From: DASQFQ01 sp963722815
Lineage (GTDB): Bacteria; Actinomycetota; Thermoleophilia; Solirubrobacterales; Solirubrobacteraceae
Direction: 5' to 3'
Assembly: GCA_963722815.1 (NCBI GenBank)
Contig: CAVROM010000007.1
Location: 62,001 to 126,000, forward strand
Length of the DNA stretch: 64,000 nucleotides
A program made the translations under genes and the position numbers. Of this stretch, positions 52,787-60,303 are shown piece after piece. Every line of letters begins with the position of its first letter. Positions within the stretch are counted from its first letter, which is position 1. Below the pieces are notes generated by a model. That model was not told where the DNA came from and did not search any database. It saw nothing but the letters and a program-made list of their open reading frames with translations.

Positions 52787-53680
52787 TCAGACCGGCTCGG
52801 CGGTCCCGATCCGCGACGCCAGCTCGAGCGCCTCGTCGAGCGAGTCGAAGGTCAGCGCGACCTTGTAGCCCGTGCCCCGGGGCGTGACCCTGACGTCGGC
52901 GCCGAGCGCCCGGCCGAACGCGTCGCCGAGGCGCGACGCCGCCGCCTCCTGGTCGGGGTGGACCGTGCGACGCGCGGCGCGGACGGGCCCCTCGTCGCCG
53001 GCGCCCTCGGACAGCGCGCGGGCCTCGGCCTCGGTGCGGCGGACGTTCCAGCCCTCGGCGAGCGCGGCGCGGGCGAGCCGGCGGCGATCGTCGTGGTTGC
53101 CGGCCATCAGGATCGCGCGGCCGTGGCCCTCGGTCAGGTCGCCGGCGGCGAGCATGTCGAGCGCCTCGTCGGGGAGGTCGAGCAGGCGCAGGAGGTTCGA
53201 GACGGCGACGCGGGAGCGGCCGACGCGGCGGCCGATCTCCTCGCGCGTGAGCCCGAGCTCCTCGACCAGCAACGCGCACGCGCGCGCCTCCTCCACCGGG
53301 TTGAGGTCCTCGCGCGCCATGTTCTCGATCAGCGCGAGCTCGAGCGACTCGGCGTCGTCATGGACGCGGACGAGCGCGGGGATGGTCGGGAGCCCCGCCA
53401 GCTGCGCTGCGCGCCAGCGGCGCTCGCCGGCGATCAGCTCGTAGGTGCCGCCGGCCGAGGGGCGCACGAGGACGGGCTGGAGTACGCCGCGGTCGCCGAG
53501 CGAGCCCGCCAACTGGATCAGCGCCTCCTCGTCGAAGGAGCGCCGCGGCTGGCGCGGGTTGGGCGTGATCAGCTCGACCGGGAGCTGGCGGAGATCCCGG
53601 TCCCCGAGCCCCCCGGCCGTCGTGCTCGGCGTCAACAGAGCCGCAAGTCCACGGCCCATCCCACGGCTGGGCTCAGCCAC
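52787..53680 (-). CDS. parB: Chromosome-partitioning protein ParB
   Basis: A 297-residue protein. SRGMGRGLAALL is the N-terminal ParA-interacting motif. The CTPase/ParB core follows: LPVELITPNPRQPRRSFDEE, LIQLAGSLGDRGVLQPVLVR, YELIAGERRWRAAQLAGLPT and LALIENMAREDLNPVEEARA. The HTH parS-binding region is ELGLTREEIGRRVGRSRVAV, SNLLRLLDLP, LTEGHGRAILM. A C-terminal dimer domain ends the protein. GTG 53680 overlaps the parA end by eight bases. With ParA it segregates newly replicated origins. Confidence 0.95.
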   Translation of the reverse strand: MAEPSRGMGRGLAALLTPSTTAGGLGDRDLRQLPVELITPNPRQPRRSFDEEALIQLAGSLGDRGVLQPVLVRPSAGGTYELIAGERRWRAAQLAGLPTIPALVRVHDDAESLELALIENMAREDLNPVEEARACALLVEELGLTREEIGRRVGRSRVAVSNLLRLLDLPDEALDMLAAGDLTEGHGRAILMAGNHDDRRRLARAALAEGWNVRRTEAEARALSEGAGDEGPVRAARRTVHPDQEAAASRLGDAFGRALGADVRVTPRGTGYKVALTFDSLDEALELASRIGTAEPV

Positions 53681-54431
53681 GCTGTGCAACCTCCTTGGCC
53701 AGCTCGAAGTAGGCATCCGCTCCGGCGCAGTACGGATCGTGATGGATCACTGGTCGGCCGTAGCTCGGCGCCTCGCCGAGCCGGACGTTCCGGGGGATGA
53801 CGGTGTCGAAGACGAGCTGCGGGAAGTGGCGGCGCACCTCGGCCTCGACGTCCTGCGCGAGCTTCGTGCGCCCGTCGTGCATGGTCAGCAGCATCCCGGC
53901 GATCGTCAGGCGCGGGTTGAGCTCGCGCTGGATCAGCCCGAGCGTGTCGAGCAGGCCGGCGAGGCCCTCGAGCGCGAAGTACTCGGTCTGTACCGGCACG
54001 ATCACGCGGTCGGCGGCGACCAGCGCGTTGACGGTCAGCGGGCCGAGCGACGGCGGGCAGTCGAGCAGCGTGAACGCGTAGGCGCCGCGGACCTGGGTGA
54101 GCGCGTCGCGCATCCGGCCCTCCGAGCCCGGCAGCCGCGGGAGCTCCATCGTCGCGCCGGCGAGATCCGGCGTGGAGACGAGCATCGAGAGGTGGTCGAT
54201 GTTCGTGCGCTTGACGGCCTCGGCGGCGGTCACGTCGCCGGCCAGGACCTCGTAGAGCCCCGGGCCCTCGTCGCGCGGGAGCCCGAGCCCGGTCGTGGCG
54301 TTGCCCTGCGGATCCGCGTCGACCAGCAGCGTCTCGTAGCCGGCCTCGGCGATGCAGGCCGCCACATTCACCGCGGTGGTGGTCTTGCCCACCCCGCCCT
54401 TCTGGTTCGCGATCGCGTAAACGGTGCCCAT
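53673..54431 (-). CDS. parA: Chromosome-partitioning ATPase ParA/Soj
   Basis: A 252-residue deviant-Walker ATPase: YAIANQKGGVGKTTTAVNVA with both signature lysines, LLVDADPQGNATTGLG, LLDCPPSLGPLTVNAL, FDTVIPRNVRLGEAPSYGRP. It binds DNA as an ATP dimer and moves ParB-parS complexes. ATG at 54431. It lies 13 bases downstream of rsmG, in the usual rsmG-parA-parB order. Confidence 0.97.
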   Translation of the reverse strand: MGTVYAIANQKGGVGKTTTAVNVAACIAEAGYETLLVDADPQGNATTGLGLPRDEGPGLYEVLAGDVTAAEAVKRTNIDHLSMLVSTPDLAGATMELPRLPGSEGRMRDALTQVRGAYAFTLLDCPPSLGPLTVNALVAADRVIVPVQTEYFALEGLAGLLDTLGLIQRELNPRLTIAGMLLTMHDGRTKLAQDVEAEVRRHFPQLVFDTVIPRNVRLGEAPSYGRPVIHHDPYCAGADAYFELAKEVAQRG

Positions 54432-54444
54432 TGCGCCTCCGAAA

Positions 54445-55098
54445 TTAGCGGCCGCTGCGGATGCCGGGCGCGGTCAACGGGCGTTTTGCGGCCATTCCCG
54501 GTCGCCGCGGATAGCCCGCGGGCGTGGGCGACACCTTGCGAAAGACGTGCAAAGTCCGCCGTTGCGACCCCGGATAGGGCTGCACCGCCCGCACCTCCTC
54601 GCGCTCGAGGCCCAGCACGTTCGCCGCATGTAGCCCGTCCGCGTCCTCGCGAGCGTCCACCGCGCCCTTCCATGCCACCAGCGAGCCGCCCTCGCGCAGC
54701 AGCGGCGCGGCGTATTCGCACAGCACCGAAAGCGACGCCAGCGCCCGCGCGGTCACGACGTCGAACGGCGCTTCCTCCAACTCCTCCGCCCGCGCGCACA
54801 CGACGCGCACGTTCTCCAGCCCCAGCGCGGTCACGGTCCGCTCCAGCCACGCGCACTTCTTCCCGACGCTCTCCACGAGCACCACCTCCGCCTCCCGGCG
54901 GGCGATCGCCAGCACGAGCCCTGGTAGACCGGCGCCGGACCCGAGATCGACGATCCGCGCCGCCTCCCCCACCGCCGGCACCTCCAGTCCCACGAGCGAG
55001 TCGGCGATGTGCACGTTCTCGACCTCACCGCGGTCGTGCACTGAGGTTGGTGCCGAGCCGTCCGCTAGCGCTTTGATCAGTCCGTCAAACGCAGACAT
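54445..55098 (-). CDS. rsmG: 16S rRNA (guanine-N7) methyltransferase RsmG
   Basis: A 217-residue methyltransferase that modifies G527 of 16S rRNA. VHDRGEVENVHIADSLVGLE, ARIVDLGSGAGLPGLVLAIA (SAM site), VVLVESVGKKCAWLERTVTA, VTARALASLSVLCEYAAPLL and GGSLVAWKG follow the family order. The length is typical. The ATG at 55098 is used. The upstream 55103-55160 segment carries the paired repeats described separately, where its promoter must lie. Confidence 0.94.
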   Translation of the reverse strand: MSAFDGLIKALADGSAPTSVHDRGEVENVHIADSLVGLEVPAVGEAARIVDLGSGAGLPGLVLAIARREAEVVLVESVGKKCAWLERTVTALGLENVRVVCARAEELEEAPFDVVTARALASLSVLCEYAAPLLREGGSLVAWKGAVDAREDADGLHAANVLGLEREEVRAVQPYPGSQRRTLHVFRKVSPTPAGYPRRPGMAAKRPLTAPGIRSGR

Positions 55099-55102
55099 CG
55101 AC

Positions 55103-55160
55103 GATGAAAATCGTGAAACGGTCTGTTCGAGCGTCGAACGAGATGAAAATCATGAAACGG
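55103..55160. promoter_or_regulatory. Repeat-palindrome-repeat site upstream of rsmG
   Basis: Two 19-base direct repeats with one mismatch (GATGAAAATCGTGAAACGG at 55103-55121 and GATGAAAATCATGAAACGG at 55142-55160) flank the palindrome GTTCGA-GCG-TCGAAC (55125-55139). The first repeat contains CGTGAAAC, matching one half of the canonical parS palindrome; the other half does not match. Candidate regulator or ParB-like binding site; function unknown. Confidence 0.5.
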
Positions 55161-55506
55161 CCCTTGACGGCCGGGTGCGGGCCACGCACGCGACCATCCG
55201 CATCGCCTCGTAACGCCGGGACACGTGCGGACACCAGCGATTTAGGTTGAGCGAGTCGAAGATGTCGAGGCAACTCTTCAGCGCCGCGCCCCGCAGCATC
55301 AAGCGAAGGAAGTATCGACCGTTGTGGTGATAAGGCCCATAGAGCCTCGATCCGGGGAGAAGGTCCTGCACGTGCTGGAGCAGGACGGCATGCCTGACGC
55401 TCATGCCGAGAACGAACTGGGGCGTGCCGCGCGACACCCCGAAGTGACCCTCTCCCACAACCAGTCCCGCAAGGAATCCCCGTTCGTAGTCGGTGAGCGA
55501 GCCCAT
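55150..55506 (-). CDS. LAGLIDADG-type homing-endonuclease-like protein
   Basis: A 118-residue protein whose start, LTDYERGFLAGLVVGEGHFG, is the LAGLIDADG motif with the catalytic acidic residue in GEGHFG. VLGMSVRHAVLLQHVQDLL, then GPYHHNGRYFLRLMLRG and LDIFDSLNLNRWCPHVSRRY, complete one repeat. A single-motif protein would act as a homodimer, or it may be domesticated as a DNA-binding protein. It sits between jag and rsmG on the same strand, an unusual position in the origin cluster. The 3' end overlaps the second repeat of the regulatory site. Confidence 0.8.
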   Translation of the reverse strand: MGSLTDYERGFLAGLVVGEGHFGVSRGTPQFVLGMSVRHAVLLQHVQDLLPGSRLYGPYHHNGRYFLRLMLRGAALKSCLDIFDSLNLNRWCPHVSRRYEAMRMVACVARTRPSRAVS

Positions 55507-55559
55507 GGCTCGATCATCTCGCGCGCCTCGGAAGGTGTTACAGAACTGCGGAGAGGCGC

Positions 55560-56018
55560 TCAGTCGAGCGGGGCCACCACGAGGTGGCGATCGGGCTCGT
55601 TGCCCTCGGAGTAGGTCTCCACGTCCTCGCGGTCCTTGAGGTGCTCGTGGACGACCTTGCGCTCGGTCGCGCTCATCGCGTCCAGCGCGACGGGGCGGCC
55701 GGAGCGGACCGCGTCCTCGGCGGCCTCGTCGGCCTGGCGCGCGAGCGCGGCCTCGCGGCGCTCGCGGTAGCCGGCGGCGTCGACGATCACGCGCTGGGGG
55801 CCGTCGTCCGCGGCCGCGGCGATGCGATAGGCGAGGTGCTGCACGGCGTCGATGGTCGCGCCGTGGCGGCCGATGAAGAGGCCGAGGTCGTCAGCGTGGA
55901 GGGTGGCGCGGATCACGCCGTCCTCGGGCTGCGCGATCTCGACCGTGGCGTCGAGCGCCAGCGCCTCGTTGACCTGCTCGAGCAGCTCGCGGACGCGTTC
56001 GGCGGCGGAGGCGCTCAC
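55560..56018 (-). CDS. jag: Jag/KhpB-like KH-R3H RNA-binding protein
   Basis: A 152-residue protein. VRELLEQVNEALALDATVEI with GLFIGRHGATIDAVQHLAYR is the type-II KH domain (GXXG as GRHG). RVIVDAAGYRERREAALARQ and RSGRPVALDAMSATERKVVH with EHLKDREDVETYSEG form the R3H region. The Jag N-terminal domain is absent, as in many actinobacteria. The GTG start overlaps the yidC stop (GTGA). The KhpB group binds RNA and affects cell elongation. Confidence 0.92.
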   Translation of the reverse strand: MSASAAERVRELLEQVNEALALDATVEIAQPEDGVIRATLHADDLGLFIGRHGATIDAVQHLAYRIAAAADDGPQRVIVDAAGYRERREAALARQADEAAEDAVRSGRPVALDAMSATERKVVHEHLKDREDVETYSEGNEPDRHLVVAPLD

Positions 56019-56953
56019 CGGCGCCGCCCTGAGCGCTTCTTCTTCTTGCGCGGTGGCGCCGGAGGCGGACCGCCGGCGGCCTTGCCGTTCCCGCTCTCGG
56101 GCTCGGCCGGCTTCGACAACCTGCCGAGCGCACGGGGCGCACCACCGCCCTTGCCGTCGCTCTTGCCCTTGCCGCTGCCGCCCTTGGCCTTGAGCGCATC
56201 CTGCTCCTCCTTGGCCGCCTTGGCCGCGGCCATGGCCTGTTCTCGCAGCGGCCCGAGGCGCTTCTTGATGATCGACTGCTGCACGATCGTCCACAGGTTC
56301 GTCGTGATCCAGTAGACGAGCAGGCCGGCCGGGAACTGCCAGATGACGGCGACGAAGAAGAACGGGAGCGCGAGGAAGATCAGGCGCTGATTCCTGTCCG
56401 CGGTCGCCGACATCAGCAGCGTCGAGACGAGCTGGGAGCCGACGTAGAGCACGATCAGGACCGCGAGCACCCATCCGGTCGCGCGGTTCGTCAGGTCCGG
56501 GATGAACAGGAAGCTCGACTCGGGGCTCTCGCCGCACGGCACCGGGTGCACGGTGCCGGCCGGGTTGACGTCCGGGCAGATGTCGTGCCGCAGGTCGGTG
56601 CGCAGCATGTAGTAGAGCGACAGGAACACCGGCAGCTGCGCGACCATCGGGAGGCAGGAGGCGAACGGGTTGACCGAGTTCTCCCGGTAGAACTTCATCG
56701 TCTCCTGCTGCTGGCGCTGCGGGTCGTCCTTGTACTTCGTCTGGATCGCCTTCATCTGCGGCGCCAGCTGCTGCAGCCGGATCATCGACTTCGACGACTT
56801 GTAGGTGATCGGCAGCAGGATCGCCCGCACCAGCAGGGTCAGGAAGACGATCGACGTGCCCCATCCGAGCCCGACCGTGTCGTGGAAGAACTTGAGGATC
56901 CCCTCGAAGAAATCGACCAGCGGCTGCAGGATGTTCGCGAAGACGGGCGTCAC
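56015..56953 (-). CDS. yidC: Membrane protein insertase YidC
   Basis: A 312-residue short (Oxa1-type) YidC. TM1 is missing the large periplasmic domain of proteobacteria, and the core helices are WGTSIVFLTLLVRAILLPIT, NPFASCLPMVAQLPVFLSLY, TGWVLAVLIVLYVGSQLVST, RLIFLALPFFFVAVIWQFPA and GLLVYWITTNLWTIVQQSII. The Arg in TM1 (LLVRAI) is the groove residue. The Lys/Arg-rich tail (PPRKKKKRSGRRR) would contact ribosomes. GTG 56953 is chosen before TPVFANILQPLVDFFEGILK. The next gene diverges 40 bases away. Confidence 0.94.
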   Translation of the reverse strand: MTPVFANILQPLVDFFEGILKFFHDTVGLGWGTSIVFLTLLVRAILLPITYKSSKSMIRLQQLAPQMKAIQTKYKDDPQRQQQETMKFYRENSVNPFASCLPMVAQLPVFLSLYYMLRTDLRHDICPDVNPAGTVHPVPCGESPESSFLFIPDLTNRATGWVLAVLIVLYVGSQLVSTLLMSATADRNQRLIFLALPFFFVAVIWQFPAGLLVYWITTNLWTIVQQSIIKKRLGPLREQAMAAAKAAKEEQDALKAKGGSGKGKSDGKGGGAPRALGRLSKPAEPESGNGKAAGGPPPAPPRKKKKRSGRRR

Positions 56954-56992
56954 GGCGTTGGGATCGTAGCGGGGGTTTACACTCCGGCCGCA
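56954..56992. promoter_or_regulatory. Compact divergent promoter region between yidC and a glycosyltransferase gene
   Basis: Only 39 bases separate the two start codons, so the promoters for the yidC-jag-rsmG-par block and the GT2/oxidoreductase pair must overlap or lie inside the opposite gene. TTTACACT (56976-56983) on the + strand and TACGAT on the - strand look like possible -10 elements, but no well-spaced -35 is evident. Confidence 0.35.
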
Positions 56993-57979
56993 ATGTCCGC
57001 CCGCGAGCTGCGCCTGCTCAGCGTGGTGGCGCCGATGCTCAACGAGGAGGGGCTCGCCGCCGAGTTCTGCGCTCGCGCCGGAACCGCGCTCGCGGACCTC
57101 CCGTATGAGATCGTGGTCGTCGACGACGGCTCGTCGGACGCCACGCCCGCGATCCTCGATCGGCTTGCCGACGAGGACTCCCGCATCCGCGTCCTCCACC
57201 TCTCGCGCCCGTTCGGCCACCAGATGGCGCTGACGGCCGGCCTGGACCACGCGCGCGGGGACGCGGTGGTGATGATCGACGGCGACCTCCAGGATCCGCC
57301 GGAGCTGATCCCCGACCTGATCGAGCGTTGGCGCGACGGCGCCGACATCGTGGTCGCCAAGCGCCGCGCGCGCGAGGGCGAGACGCGCTTCAAGATCGCC
57401 ACCGCGCGCTGGTTCTATGCGCTGATGGGCCGCCTCGCCCAGGTCGAGCTCGAGCCGAACGCCGGCGACTTCCGCCTCTTCGACCGCCAGCCGCTCGACG
57501 CGCTGCTGCAGCTGCGCGAGCGCTCGCGCTTCCTGCGCGGGATGAGCTCGTGGGTCGGCTTCCGCCGCGACATCGTCGAGTACGACCGCGCGGGCCGCGG
57601 CGCCGGCGAGTCGAAGTATCCGGTCGGGCGCATGCTGCGGTTCGCGCTCGACGGCATCACCTCGTTCTCGAACTTCCCGCTCCAGCTCGCGGCGCTCGCG
57701 GGCTTCGCCTGCGCGCTCGCGGCGCTGCTCGGGCTGCCGCTGACGATCGTCGCGCGCTACTCGGGCATCTACGAGCGCGGCGTGCCCTCGCTGCTGTTCA
57801 TCGTGCTGCTGATCGGCGGCATCCAGCTGCTCGCGCTCGGGCTGATCGGGGAGTACCTGGGCCGCATCTACGACGAGGTCAAGCAGCGCCCGCTGTACGT
57901 CGTCTCACGCGCGCACAACCTCGATCGCGACGAAGGCGCCGCGGCGCTGGCCGGGCTCGAGCGCCGCGACGAGGAATGA
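56993..57979 (+). CDS. Family 2 glycosyltransferase, dolichyl/undecaprenyl-phosphate sugar synthase type
   Basis: A 328-residue protein. The GT-A domain reads LLSVVAPMLNEEGLAAEFCA, YEIVVVDDGSSDATPAILDR, LTAGLDHARGDAVVMIDGDL with QDPPELIPDLIERW, and AGESKYPVGRMLRFALDGIT. Two C-terminal helices follow (LAALAGFACALAALLGLPLT, LLFIVLLIGGIQLLALGLIG with EYLGRIYDEVKQRPLY). This is the ArnC/GtrB group, which moves a sugar from a nucleotide to a lipid phosphate carrier. ATG 56993. It overlaps the oxidoreductase start (ATGA). The pair interrupts the usual yidD-yidC adjacency on the opposite strand. Confidence 0.92.
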   Translation: MSARELRLLSVVAPMLNEEGLAAEFCARAGTALADLPYEIVVVDDGSSDATPAILDRLADEDSRIRVLHLSRPFGHQMALTAGLDHARGDAVVMIDGDLQDPPELIPDLIERWRDGADIVVAKRRAREGETRFKIATARWFYALMGRLAQVELEPNAGDFRLFDRQPLDALLQLRERSRFLRGMSSWVGFRRDIVEYDRAGRGAGESKYPVGRMLRFALDGITSFSNFPLQLAALAGFACALAALLGLPLTIVARYSGIYERGVPSLLFIVLLIGGIQLLALGLIGEYLGRIYDEVKQRPLYVVSRAHNLDRDEGAAALAGLERRDEE

Positions 57980-59361
57980 GGGTCGCGGTCATCGGGGCCG
58001 GCGTGGCCGGCCTCGTGTGCGCGTACCGCCTGACCCAGGAGGGTCACGCGCCCGACGTCTACGAGCGCTGGCCGGGCCTCGGCGGCCAGGCGGCGACGAT
58101 CGACGTCGGCGGCGGCCACCTGCTCGAGCGCTACTACCACCACCTCTTCACCAGCGACCGCCACATCGCCGAGCTCTACGACGAGCTCGGCATGCCCGAC
58201 GAGCTCGAGTGGCGGCCGTCGAGCATGGCCTTCTTCCTCGAGGGCCGCTCGTGGCCGTTCACCAGCCCGCTCCACCTCCTGCGGTTCGGCCCGCTCTCGC
58301 CGCCGGCGCGCATCCGCATGGGCCTCGCGGTCCTCAAGCTGCAGCGCAGCGCCCACGAGGTCGGGCCGTTCGAGTCGATCACCGCGCGCGACTGGATCCG
58401 CCGCAACATGGGCGAGCAGCCGTACGAGAAGGTCTGGGGGCCGCTGCTGCGCGGCAAGTTCGGGGACCGGGCCGACGACATCTCCATGGCGTGGCTGTGG
58501 GGCAAGCTCACGATGCGCCGCAAGCTCGAGGGCAAGGAGGCGCGCCGGGAGCTGCTCGGCTACCCGGGCCGCAGCTGGGAGCCGCTGTTGCGCGACCTGC
58601 AGACGCGGATCGAGGCCGGCGGCGGGCGCGTGCTGATCGACCGGCCCGCGGCGCGGATCGCCCAGCGCCCCGACGGCTTCGACGTCACCGCCGGCGCGCC
58701 CGGCTCGTTCCGGCGCGGCCACGACCCGCAGGCGTTCGAGCCCGCCGGGACCGAGACCTACGACGCGGTCGTCGCGACCGTGCCGAACGACGTCTTCGAG
58801 CGCATGCTCGACCTCGCGCTCCCCGACGCCTACCTCGCGCGGATGCGCAGCATCGAGTACCACACCGCGCTCTGCCTCCTGCTCGAGCTCGACCGGCGGT
58901 TCAGCCCTTACTATTGGACCAACATCGCCGACCCGGAGCTGCCGTTCGTCGGCCTCGTCGAGCACACCAACTTCGTCGAGCCCGAGCGCTACGACGGCCG
59001 CCGCTTCCTCTACGTCGCCAACTACCTCGCGCCCGGCGACCCGCTGCTCGAGCTGGACCCCGAGCAGCTGATCGAGCGCTACACGCCCGGGCTCCGCAAG
59101 GTCAACCCGGGGTTCGACCCCTCGTGGATCAAGCAGCGCTGGCTGCACCGCGAGCCGGCCGCCCAGCCGATCGTCACCGTCGGCTACCCGGAGCGGATCC
59201 CGCCGCTGCAGACCGGCGTCCCGCACCTGATCCTCGCCAACACGACGCAGATCTATCCCGAGGACCGCGGGACCAACTACGCCGTGCGGCTGGGCGGCGA
59301 GGCCGCGGAGGCCTTGCTCTCGCGGCGCTTGAACAACGTCTGGTCCGAGACCGGGTCGTAG
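57976..59361 (+). CDS. NAD(P)/FAD-dependent oxidoreductase (protoporphyrinogen-oxidase/amine-oxidase-like)
   Basis: A 461-residue flavoprotein. The dinucleotide-binding start RVAVIGAGVAGLVCAYRLTQ and VYERWPGLGGQAATIDVGGG are followed by ERYYHHLFTSDRHIAELYDE, PYEKVWGPLLRGKFGDRADD, YDAVVATVPNDVFERML and the C-terminal FAD motif around ANTTQIYPEDRGTNYAVRLG. Relatives are found beside GT2 enzymes in glycolipid clusters, where they may oxidise or isomerise a lipid-linked sugar. It is translationally coupled to the GT2 gene. Its last 85 bases overlap the convergent yidD gene. Confidence 0.88.
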   Translation: MRVAVIGAGVAGLVCAYRLTQEGHAPDVYERWPGLGGQAATIDVGGGHLLERYYHHLFTSDRHIAELYDELGMPDELEWRPSSMAFFLEGRSWPFTSPLHLLRFGPLSPPARIRMGLAVLKLQRSAHEVGPFESITARDWIRRNMGEQPYEKVWGPLLRGKFGDRADDISMAWLWGKLTMRRKLEGKEARRELLGYPGRSWEPLLRDLQTRIEAGGGRVLIDRPAARIAQRPDGFDVTAGAPGSFRRGHDPQAFEPAGTETYDAVVATVPNDVFERMLDLALPDAYLARMRSIEYHTALCLLLELDRRFSPYYWTNIADPELPFVGLVEHTNFVEPERYDGRRFLYVANYLAPGDPLLELDPEQLIERYTPGLRKVNPGFDPSWIKQRWLHREPAAQPIVTVGYPERIPPLQTGVPHLILANTTQIYPEDRGTNYAVRLGGEAAEALLSRRLNNVWSETGS

Positions 59362-59561
59362 CCGCCGTCGCTCCACGGGTTGCAGCGCAGCAGCCGCCAG
59401 CCCGCGAGCACGAATCCGCGCAGCACGCCGTAGTCGCGCACGGCGTCGACGGCGTACGCCGAGCACGTCGGCAGGTACTTGCAGCGCCGCGGCAGCAGGG
59501 GCGAGATGAAGCGCATGTAGAAGCGGATCGGGGCCAGCGCGATCGCGCGCAGCGCGCTCAC
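59277..59561 (-). CDS. yidD: Membrane protein insertion efficiency factor YidD
   Basis: A 94-residue protein with the family core IRFYMRFISPLLPRRCKYLP, TCSAYAVDAVRDYGVLRGFV and LAGWRLLRCNPWSDGGYDPV. The three cysteines in RCKYLPTCS and RCNPW are conserved. GTG 59561 overlaps the rnpA stop (GTGA). It helps YidC. Its last about 28 codons overlap the convergent oxidoreductase gene, which is unusual for this conserved block. Confidence 0.93.
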   Translation of the reverse strand: MSALRAIALAPIRFYMRFISPLLPRRCKYLPTCSAYAVDAVRDYGVLRGFVLAGWRLLRCNPWSDGGYDPVSDQTLFKRRESKASAASPPSRTA

Positions 59562-59932
59562 GCCTTCGCGCCGCCGAGTTGGCCGACGAGCTCGGCCAGC
59601 GCCCCCTGCATCCCGGCCAGGCCCTCGCGCTCGGCGAGCTCGCGCGCGTCCGGCCGCGCGACGACCACGTAGTCGGACGTGTCCGGCAAGCGCTCGGCCT
59701 CGGCCCAGAACGCCTCGCGCAGCACGCGCTTGACGCGGTTGCGGTCGACCGCGCCGCCCACACGGCGCGACACCGACAGGCCGAGCCGGGGGCCGTCGTC
59801 CCCGACCGCCGGCCCGTCCTCCGCGCGCGGGAACGCGTAGAGCACGAGGAACCGGTTGCCCTTCGAGCGCCCCTGCCGGTACACGCGCTCGAACTCGGCA
59901 GAGCGAGACAGGCGTCGGCGCTTCTGGGCCAT
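59558..59932 (-). CDS. rnpA: Ribonuclease P protein component
   Basis: A 124-residue basic protein. KRRRLSRSAEFERVYRQGRS, RLGLSVSRRVGGAVDRNRVK (RNR motif) and RVLREAFWAEAERLPDTSDY match RnpA. It binds the RNase P RNA to mature tRNA 5' ends. ATG 59932, five bases after the rpmH stop. Confidence 0.95.
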   Translation of the reverse strand: MAQKRRRLSRSAEFERVYRQGRSKGNRFLVLYAFPRAEDGPAVGDDGPRLGLSVSRRVGGAVDRNRVKRVLREAFWAEAERLPDTSDYVVVARPDARELAEREGLAGMQGALAELVGQLGGAKA

Positions 59933-59937
59933 GACGG

Positions 59938-60072
59938 CTAGACGGTCAGGCGCTTGCGGCCCTTGCCCCGGCGGCGCTTCAGCACGACGCGACCCGCGCG
60001 GGTGCTCATGCGGGCACGAAAGCCGTGGGTCCGGGCGCGCTTGCGCTTCTTGGGCTGGTAGGTCCGCTTCAT
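59938..60072 (-). CDS. rpmH: Ribosomal protein bL34
   Basis: A 44-residue basic protein, MKRTYQPKKRKRARTHGFRA followed by RMSTRAGRVVLKRRRGKGRK, the invariant bL34 sequence. ATG 60072, TAG 59938. It heads the rpmH-rnpA-yidD block, divergent from dnaA across 231 bases. Confidence 0.97.
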   Translation of the reverse strand: MKRTYQPKKRKRARTHGFRARMSTRAGRVVLKRRRGKGRKRLTV

Positions 60073-60303
60073 TGCGCAGGCAGGATACCGGGGCGACCTG
60101 CGCACCGATCCATGCACACGCCGTTGACGGCTATCAACAGCGTTCGCCACGAACTTTCGTGCGCGTTTTGCGAAGCGGCGCCGGACCTGCCTCCGACGGC
60201 TCCCGAAGGCGTTGTTATGCTCGCCGGACCGGGGCCTTCCGGCCCCTCCGCACCACCTTGCACCGACTGACCTCTCCTGGGGAGGAGGAGTTTCCGCGTC
60301 CAC
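60073..60303. promoter_or_regulatory. rpmH-dnaA intergenic region (divergent promoters, dnaA leader)
   Basis: 231 bases without a gene. Visible items are an inverted pair GTTGA...TCAAC (60122-60137), a perfect 6-bp hairpin GGGGCC-TTCC-GGCCCC (60231-60246), and a strong purine run GGAGGAGGAG (60281-60290) ending 13 bases before the dnaA GTG. No clear DnaA boxes are seen here, so the origin is more likely in the dnaA-dnaN gap, although this region may contribute. Confidence 0.6.

Noticed and set aside
55103..55160. Canonical parS site
   Set aside because: Only one half of the TGTTTCACGTGAAACA palindrome is matched, so it is listed as a regulatory repeat and not as parS.
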